NCBI GenBank assembly: GCA_023954745.1
Contig: JAGSHC010000011.1
Span: 1 to 54,064 of the forward strand
Reading direction: 5' to 3'
DNA: 54,064 nt
Source: Deltaproteobacteria bacterium
Lineage (GTDB): Bacteria; Myxococcota_A; UBA796; UBA9615
Position 1 is the first letter of the stretch, and the number at the start of each line of letters is the position of its first letter. The notes below the pieces were generated by a model. It was not told the origin of the DNA and ran no database searches. It saw only the letters and a program-made list of their open reading frames with translations. Position numbers and translations under genes: made by a program. This document shows positions 48,801 to 54,064 of this stretch, piece after piece.

Positions 48801-50141
48801 GTGTCCGACTCCCCACTACCGCAGCTGTTCACCACCCCTCTCGCCGAGCGCATGCGCCCGCGCACGCTCGACGAGGTCGTGGGGCAGGATCACCTGCTGG
48901 GACCAGGCAAGCCGCTGCGTCGCTCCATCGAGGCAGACCGGGTCGGGTCCATGATTCTCTGGGGCCCGCCGGGCTGCGGAAAGACCACCATCGCAAGGCT
49001 GCTGGCGAGCCACACGGCTGCAACCTTCGAGCCCTTCTCTGCCGTGCTCGGCGGAGTCAAGGAGCTCCGGGCCCTGATTGCGCTCGCCCAGACACGGCGC
49101 CGCTCCGACCCGCTGAGCCGCACGCTGCTGTTCGTCGATGAGATTCATCGGTTCAACAAGGCTCAACAGGACGCGTTCCTCCCCCACGTGGAGTCAGGGC
49201 TCATCACCTTGGTGGGCGCGACCACCGAGAACCCCTCGTTCCAGGTGAACGGAGCGCTGCTCAGCCGTTGTGCGGTCCATGTGCTCCAGCCCATCGCCAC
49301 GCCCTCGCTCGTCACCCTGCTTCACGAAGCCCTCTCCGATGTCGACCGAGGCCTGGGAAGCCTGGGGCTCTCGATGACGGATGAGGGGATGAATCAGCTG
49401 GTCCTCGCGTCAGGCGGGGATGCGAGACGGTCTCTGGGGGCGCTCGAACGAGTTGGCCTCCACTTCAGGACCCGCGCTCTGGACGCGCCTCCGCTGACTG
49501 TCGAGGAGCTGGCCGATGCCTTGGGCGAGTCCTCACTCCTCTACGACCGCAGCGGAGAGGAGCACTACAACGTGGTCTCCGCCTTCATCAAGTCGATGCG
49601 CGGAAGTGACCCCGATGCATCGCTGTACTGGCTCGCCCGCATGGTCGAGGCAGGGGAGGACCCGATGTTCATCGCGAGGAGGCTGGTGATCTTCGCCTCC
49701 GAGGATGTTGGGATGGCCGATCCGCGCGCGCTGCAGATGGCGATGGCGTGCAAGGACGCCTTGCACTTCCTCGGGCTCCCCGAAGGCAAGTTCCCTCTGG
49801 CCCAGGCGACGCTGTATCTCGCCACCGCTCCCAAGTCAGGCTCCACAAAGGACTACTTCATCGCCGCTAAGGCCGTGAAGCAACAGGGGGCCCTGCCCGT
49901 ACCGCTCCACCTCCGCAACGCCGCCACGCCCCTGATGAAGAAGCTCGGGTATGGCTCGGGGTACAAGAACCCCCACGGCTACGTCGGGGACTTCGTCGCT
50001 GAGCAGTACCTGCCGGACGAACTCGTGGGGACGGCCTTCTACGAGCCAGGCGATCAGGGCTACGAGAAGATGGTCCGAGACCGGCTGGAGATCTGGGGAA
50101 AGCGTCGCGACGCGGGAGACCGACGCCGGAAGAAGCGCTAG
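48801..50141 (+). CDS. rarA: Replication-associated recombination protein RarA/MgsA
   Basis: This 446-residue AAA+ ATPase has the RarA/MgsA/WRNIP1 motifs: [24 protein letters not shown], Walker [12 protein letters not shown], Walker [17 protein letters not shown], sensor 1 GATTENPSF and SGGDARRSL. The C-terminal SIKS-like segment [33 protein letters not shown] is diagnostic. RarA acts at stalled replication forks. GTG 48801 starts just before [17 protein letters not shown]; the longer frame back to 48399 overlaps the ABC exporter antisense. It is monocistronic as far as can be seen. Confidence 0.95.
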   Translation: MSDSPLPQLFTTPLAERMRPRTLDEVVGQDHLLGPGKPLRRSIEADRVGSMILWGPPGCGKTTIARLLASHTAATFEPFSAVLGGVKELRALIALAQTRRRSDPLSRTLLFVDEIHRFNKAQQDAFLPHVESGLITLVGATTENPSFQVNGALLSRCAVHVLQPIATPSLVTLLHEALSDVDRGLGSLGLSMTDEGMNQLVLASGGDARRSLGALERVGLHFRTRALDAPPLTVEELADALGESSLLYDRSGEEHYNVVSAFIKSMRGSDPDASLYWLARMVEAGEDPMFIARRLVIFASEDVGMADPRALQMAMACKDALHFLGLPEGKFPLAQATLYLATAPKSGSTKDYFIAAKAVKQQGALPVPLHLRNAATPLMKKLGYGSGYKNPHGYVGDFVAEQYLPDELVGTAFYEPGDQGYEKMVRDRLEIWGKRRDAGDRRRKKR

Positions 50142-50217
50142 CTACCTCCCATCCGGACACGCCGGGCGGGGAAAGCTGCAGTTCCAGGGCGGGTGCGTCG
50201 TTCGTTGCTCCTGTCGA

Positions 50218-51285
50218 TTACTCGACGGGAGGGGAACCACCGACGTCTTCGACGAGCTCGTAGGTCGCCTTCAAGATCGAGAGCTCCGGCGGGATCTCCT
50301 CGATGGGGAAGGTCAGGGAGTTCGTGATCCGGTCGTAGGCGTAGGTACTCGGGTCGGCGACGACATCGTCGATGGTCACGACGAGCGTCCCTTCCTTGGG
50401 AATTCGTCGCAGGTAGAAGGTCCGTTTCATCCCCGCCGCCTCGAGCCCGAGCTCCGTGAGGAAGGTCGACCAGTCCTGGGAGCAGATCGAGAGGAAGTTG
50501 CCGCCGACGTTGTCGATGACGTCCCAGTAGCCTTCTCCCTCGCTGGCGCTGTTGTCGCTCGTCTCACAACCACCTGGACGGTCGCCAATGATCCCCGTGA
50601 AGAAGAGCTTGTCTCCGCCGGTCGGACCCTTGAGGTCGTAGAGGAACCAGGGGATGTACTCGTTGGGGGTCATCCCTCCACAGATGTCGAAGGGGCCTCC
50701 GCCCGAGTAGCGGTCCGGCTCGTCCGTCACGACGATGATCGAGAGCAGGGCATCCTCGCGGTAGAACCCCTCATTGGGACCGCCAATCCCGCTCTGGTAG
50801 GTCAGCGCAGCGTGGCTCGCGGAGAGCCCCATCTCGCAGCTGCCGTCCCCCGAGTCCCCCACGTCCGCCATCGAGTTGAAGGCGTCGATCTTGTTTGGAG
50901 TGTCGGGGTCGATCCACCGCTCGCCCTGATACTCCCGGAGAATTCCCCAGTTGCTTGGGGTGTTCGGGGTGAGGTCTCCCTCCACGACACCAATGTGATA
51001 GTCGAGAGTGGTGTTGACGAAGCTCTGGATGAAGGCGTCGAAGTTGGATGCCAGCAGCTCCTGCTCATCGCTCATGGAACAGGAGTTGTCCACGACGAAG
51101 AGGATGTCCGACTGCGGCACGGTCCTCTGCTGGAACTCATCGACCCACTCGGTGGGTCCGAGGGTGTCCGGCTGGTCGAAGAACTGCGGCTCCTCAAAGA
51201 CGGTGCGTAGTTGGCTCTCGGAGCAGCCGACCAGCGCGACAGTCATGATCAGGGCAGGCAGGATCTTCAGGGTCTGCGCAGTCAA
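50218..51285 (-). CDS. VWA-domain lipoprotein
   Basis: This 355-residue lipoprotein (ALVGC, Cys21) has a von Willebrand A-type domain with the MIDAS motif DILFVVDNSCSMSDEQ and the later LSIIVVTDEPDRYSGGG segment. Between them is a Gly/Asp-rich region. Four further Cys (CEMG, CGG, CETS, CSQD) suggest disulphides. The C-terminal ~80 residues form a beta-rich tail of the type seen in Myxococcota surface lipoproteins. The start is TTG 51285 with a GGAG site 6 nt upstream; GTG 51297 and ATG 51339 are alternatives, but the latter overlaps murJ. Ligand unknown. Confidence 0.82.
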   Translation of the reverse strand: MTAQTLKILPALIMTVALVGCSESQLRTVFEEPQFFDQPDTLGPTEWVDEFQQRTVPQSDILFVVDNSCSMSDEQELLASNFDAFIQSFVNTTLDYHIGVVEGDLTPNTPSNWGILREYQGERWIDPDTPNKIDAFNSMADVGDSGDGSCEMGLSASHAALTYQSGIGGPNEGFYREDALLSIIVVTDEPDRYSGGGPFDICGGMTPNEYIPWFLYDLKGPTGGDKLFFTGIIGDRPGGCETSDNSASEGEGYWDVIDNVGGNFLSICSQDWSTFLTELGLEAAGMKRTFYLRRIPKEGTLVVTIDDVVADPSTYAYDRITNSLTFPIEEIPPELSILKATYELVEDVGGSPPVE

Positions 51286-51333
51286 TGGAGTCTCCACGAG
51301 GTTGGCGCGACCATAACGACCGGAAGAAGGCGG

Positions 51334-52917
51334 ATGCAAGCAGACAAACGGGCGAGCAAACGGGCGGGGCTACTTCGCTCCGCGGCGGTGATGAGTGTCA
51401 TCACGATCGGCTCGCGCGTCCTTGGGCTTGTGCGCGAACAGGTACGCGCCCACTACCTCGGCACGAGCATGGCGTCCGACGCCTTTGGACTCGCCTTTCA
51501 GATCCCGAATCTGCTCCGTCGCCTGGTCGCGGAAGGGGCGATGAGTGCCGGGTTCATCCCCGTCCTGAGCGAAGTCGAAGAGCAGGAGGGGACGGAGGCC
51601 GCGATGGCGTTCGCCAACCGGTACTTCAACCTCGTGATGTTGGCGCTGACGCTGATCTCGGGCCTGGGAATGCTGGGGGCGTCGGTGATCGTCGGCGTCT
51701 TCGCGCTGCTCAGTGGACGCGAGATCTCCCCCGCAGCCATGGCGCTCACCACCAACCTGACCCAGTGGATGTTTCCGTACATCGGGTTCATGGCCCTGGC
51801 CGCTGTCGCACAGGGAGTCTTGAACACCTACCGAGTCTTCTGGGTGAGTGCCGCCTCGTCGATCGCGATGAACGTCGCCATCATCGCCGCCGCGATTGGT
51901 CTCTCCGGCCACATGAACGAGAGCGCGTACGCCTTCGCGATCGGTGTGCTCATTGGAGGAGTCCTCCAATTCGGGGTGCAGATCCCTTCGGTTGTGCGAC
52001 TGGGATATCGCTGGAGCCCGGACTTCAAGCCCGGACCTCGAGTGAAGAAGGCTCTGTGGTTGCTCGTCCCCACTCTCTTCGGCGCGGGCGTCTACCAGGT
52101 GAACGTCATGGTCAGCCAGGCCATCGCGTGGGGCCTCGGCGGAGGCGCAGTTTCGTCCCTCCAGTACTCGTCACGACTGCTCGAGCTCACACTCGGGGTT
52201 TTCGCCGTCGCCATCTCCACCGTGGTGTTGCCGACACTCTCTCGAGACGCGGCCGGAGGCCGACTGGACGAAGTCAGGGACACGGTGCTCTACGCAGTCC
52301 GTCTGTGCTGCTTCGTCTGCTTCCCCATGTTGGCTGGTCTATTCCTCCTCCGAGCTGAGACGGCCTCGCTGCTCTTCGAGCGCGGCGCATACGGGAGTGA
52401 GTCGACCCGCATGACCTCCTATGCACTGGCGTTCCACCTGATGGGGCTCGTGCACATCGCGCTCGCGCGCATCTACGTCCCCGTGTTCTATGCGTTCAAG
52501 GACACCCGCACCCCAGTCCTCGTCGCCTTCGTCGCGATGTTCGTGAACGTCGGGCTTTGCTACGCGCTCGATGGACCTTTCGGTCACGGCGGGATTGCCC
52601 TCGCCAACACGGCGAGCGCGTTCACACAGGCCTTCGCGCTGAGTTGGTTTCTCCGCCGGCACACCGGTCCCCTCGAGGACAAGGTCACGGGGCCTTCCGT
52701 CCTTCGGTCGGCGGCCGGGACCCTCGCGATGGGGGCGGTGGTGCTCTGGCTTTCTCCCATGCTCATTGAGGCCGGCAGCAGGGGGGGCGAGCTCCTCCTC
52801 CCCTACGTCCTCCTCGTAGCGGCCGCGGTGGTGACCTACGTGGCCACCGCCCTCGCCACCCGACATCCCGAGCTCACCGAGGTGATCGGAATCGTCCGGC
52901 GCCGAGTCGGCCGGTAG
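51334..52917 (+). CDS. murJ: Lipid II flippase MurJ (MviN)
   Basis: This 527-residue protein has 14 membrane helices and the MurJ signatures: the SAAVMSVITIGSRVLGLVREQV start, SDAFGLAFQIPNLLRRLVAEGAMSAGFIPVL, and the two-fold repeat. It flips lipid II during peptidoglycan synthesis. ATG 51334 is preceded by AAGAAGG. The divergent VWA lipoprotein gene starts only 48 nt away, so the two share one short control region. The stop lies in an 18-bp palindrome. Confidence 0.94.
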   Translation: MQADKRASKRAGLLRSAAVMSVITIGSRVLGLVREQVRAHYLGTSMASDAFGLAFQIPNLLRRLVAEGAMSAGFIPVLSEVEEQEGTEAAMAFANRYFNLVMLALTLISGLGMLGASVIVGVFALLSGREISPAAMALTTNLTQWMFPYIGFMALAAVAQGVLNTYRVFWVSAASSIAMNVAIIAAAIGLSGHMNESAYAFAIGVLIGGVLQFGVQIPSVVRLGYRWSPDFKPGPRVKKALWLLVPTLFGAGVYQVNVMVSQAIAWGLGGGAVSSLQYSSRLLELTLGVFAVAISTVVLPTLSRDAAGGRLDEVRDTVLYAVRLCCFVCFPMLAGLFLLRAETASLLFERGAYGSESTRMTSYALAFHLMGLVHIALARIYVPVFYAFKDTRTPVLVAFVAMFVNVGLCYALDGPFGHGGIALANTASAFTQAFALSWFLRRHTGPLEDKVTGPSVLRSAAGTLAMGAVVLWLSPMLIEAGSRGGELLLPYVLLVAAAVVTYVATALATRHPELTEVIGIVRRRVGR

Positions 52918-52930
52918 CTAGCTAGCTACC
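52913..52930. repeat. 18-bp perfect palindrome over the murJ stop codon
   Basis: GGTAGCTAGCTAGCTACC is its own reverse complement and overlaps the TAG stop (52915-52917). A GCTAGCTACCTC 12-mer from it also follows rarA (50138-50149), directly over that gene's TAG. It is too short and T-poor for a terminator; a protein-binding or structural role is possible. Confidence 0.45.
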
Positions 52931-53323
52931 TCTTATCAGAGACCCCGGCGAAGAAGCTGGAGCTTCGAGGCCCGGGGCGCCCCGGGTGCGGGTACCCGGA
53001 CTTCCGGGGCCCTGGGCGCCGCGGGTGCGGGTACCCGGAGTTCCGAGTCCGGAGGCACACGAGGTCGAGGAGCGCAGGGACTGCGCCGGGGCGTAGTCCC
53101 CGTCGCCGCCCAAGTCGGGCCGAAAGCTCGCCGCAGAGAGCGGTCGGACGGCCAGGCGCGGGTAGCCCAGGACCGCCGTTGCCCCTTCGGCACCGAGCAT
53201 GGGTCCAGAGCTCTCGCCCGAGTGCCCCCGGTAGTGGGCCGCTAGCGCCAGGTCCTCCAGCTGCCTGCGCCACACCCAACGGCGCCAAGGGTGGCTTTCG
53301 AGGGGCGGCAAACGCCGCCACAC
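52922..53323 (-). CDS. Possible small ORF with internal repeat, uncertain
   Basis: A 133-codon frame with a GTG start at 53323, next to the terminator array, shows partly coding-like third-position GC bias in its first 90 codons (WRRQLEDLALAAHYRGH). The C-terminal part contains a 39-bp in-frame tandem repeat encoding PGTRTRGA twice. It has no ribosome-binding site and no recognised domain, and two other frames are also open. It could be a pseudogene remnant or non-coding. Treat as unproven. Confidence 0.22.
   Translation of the reverse strand: MWRRLPPLESHPWRRWVWRRQLEDLALAAHYRGHSGESSGPMLGAEGATAVLGYPRLAVRPLSAASFRPDLGGDGDYAPAQSLRSSTSCASGLGTPGTRTRGAQGPGSPGTRTRGAPGLEAPASSPGSLIRGS
52976..53045. 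repeat. Two 31-bp direct repeats, 39-bp period
   Basis: Copies at 52976-53006 and 53015-53045 differ at two positions and share GGCGCC then GGGTGCGGGTACCCGGA and TTCCG. Together they occupy the gap after murJ. They are not in the ORF-free consensus of the terminator array and probably arose by local duplication. Confidence 0.6.
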
Positions 53324-53330
53324 CAGGAGC

Positions 53331-53530
53331 GACGAAAGCCCCAGCAGCGGACTACTGGGGCCTCCGGAACGACGAAAGCCCCAGCAGCGGACTACTGGGG
53401 CCTCCGGAACGACGAAAGCCCCAGTAGCGGACTACTGGGGCTTCCGGAACGACGAAAGCCCCAGTAGCGGACTACTGGGGCTTCCGGAACGACGAAAGCC
53501 CCAGTAGCGGACTACTGGGGCTTTCGTAAA
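53331..53530 (-). terminator. Array of five tandem intrinsic terminators after the rRNA operon
   Basis: Five consecutive 40-bp units (53331, 53371, 53411, 53451, 53491) each encode, on the minus strand, arms GCCCCAGTAG and CTACTGGGGC with a TCCG loop, followed by TTTCGTC. The unit nearest the 5S has the longest A/T flanks. In the two distal units one arm reads CTGCTGGGGC, a G-U pair in the minus-strand RNA but a C/A mismatch on plus, so the minus strand is the functional RNA. The array lies just after the 5S rRNA and should terminate the rRNA operon. Confidence 0.9.
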
Positions 53531-53533
53531 TTA

Positions 53534-53653
<120 letters not shown>

Positions 53654-53721
53654 ACTCTAAAGAGCTAACTGCATGACGTGTGATTGATTGTATGAGTGCT
53701 GGAACGTCTCACGGGATGAAA

Positions 53722-54064
<343 letters not shown>

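Noticed and set aside
53331-53530. Tandem 40-bp repeats as a CRISPR array
   Set aside because: Units abut with no variable spacers and each is a hairpin with a T-tract, so terminators fit better.
53654-53721. tRNA between 23S and 5S
   Set aside because: Only 68 nt, with no cloverleaf arms.

Overview
The window is about 54 kb of GC-rich bacterial chromosome with about 40 protein-coding genes. It ends in the 3' part of an rRNA operon (23S then 5S, minus strand). The style points to a Deltaproteobacterium or Myxococcota-like Gram-negative. It has Lpt, Tol-Pal and RND outer-membrane machinery, many lipoproteins with Asp-rich tethers, a MopE-type Cys/Asp repeat lipoprotein, two PP2C phosphatases, PilZ and RpoN, and an UshA-like multihaem selenoprotein of a type I associate with this group. 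The taxonomic call is an inference from gene content only.

Layout. 1-4.4 kb: an LPS/sigma-54 cluster (LpxL-like acyltransferase running into LptC, then lptB, rpoN, hpf and a polytopic membrane protein). 4.4-8.6 kb, minus: MopE-like lipoprotein, SurA-like chaperone, CPBP protease, larE. 8.7-11.1 kb: fatty acid desaturase and a SerA-type dehydrogenase. 11.2-23 kb, plus: a tripartite efflux locus (lipoprotein adaptor, a PP2C-TM-OmpA-like fusion, two RND pumps, a TolC protein). 23-24.5 kb: a zinc-ribbon/YbjQ protein. 24.5-35.4 kb, minus: M23 peptidase, PP2C, recN, nadK, rsmA, DUF2062, tsaD, selenoprotein, CpoB-like, Pal-like, PilZ. 35.6-39.2 kb: TPR protein, phosphofructokinase, lipoprotein, and a small DUF4177-like protein with a Gly/Arg-rich tail. 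39.6-48.7 kb: RNase E/G, then a five-gene minus-strand cluster (heterodimeric ABC exporter, alpha/alpha-toroid enzyme, four-helix membrane protein, LpxH-like phosphoesterase). 48.8-52.9 kb: rarA, a VWA lipoprotein and murJ. 52.9-54.06 kb: a repeat-rich gap, five tandem terminator hairpins, 5S and partial 23S.

Main discovery: positions 31461-33170 (minus) form one gene interrupted by an in-frame TGA at 32891-32889. The interrupted peptide is EPCG-Sec-PKNPLGGLARK. A SECIS-like hairpin with a GGUCU loop begins 18 nt after the UGA, the spacing I recall for E. coli fdhF. The product would be a Sec-containing, UshA-related, tetrahaem lipoprotein at the end of a pal-cpoB operon. A standard ORF caller splits this gene in two.

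Other striking items: a PP2C phosphatase fused through one membrane helix to an OmpA-like domain inside an efflux operon; an RND pump with a roughly 70-residue Lys/Arg-rich periplasmic insert; and a perfect 5 x 40 bp array of intrinsic-terminator hairpins behind the rRNA operon. Several genes also have a -10 box only 6-9 nt before the start codon, suggesting leaderless transcripts.
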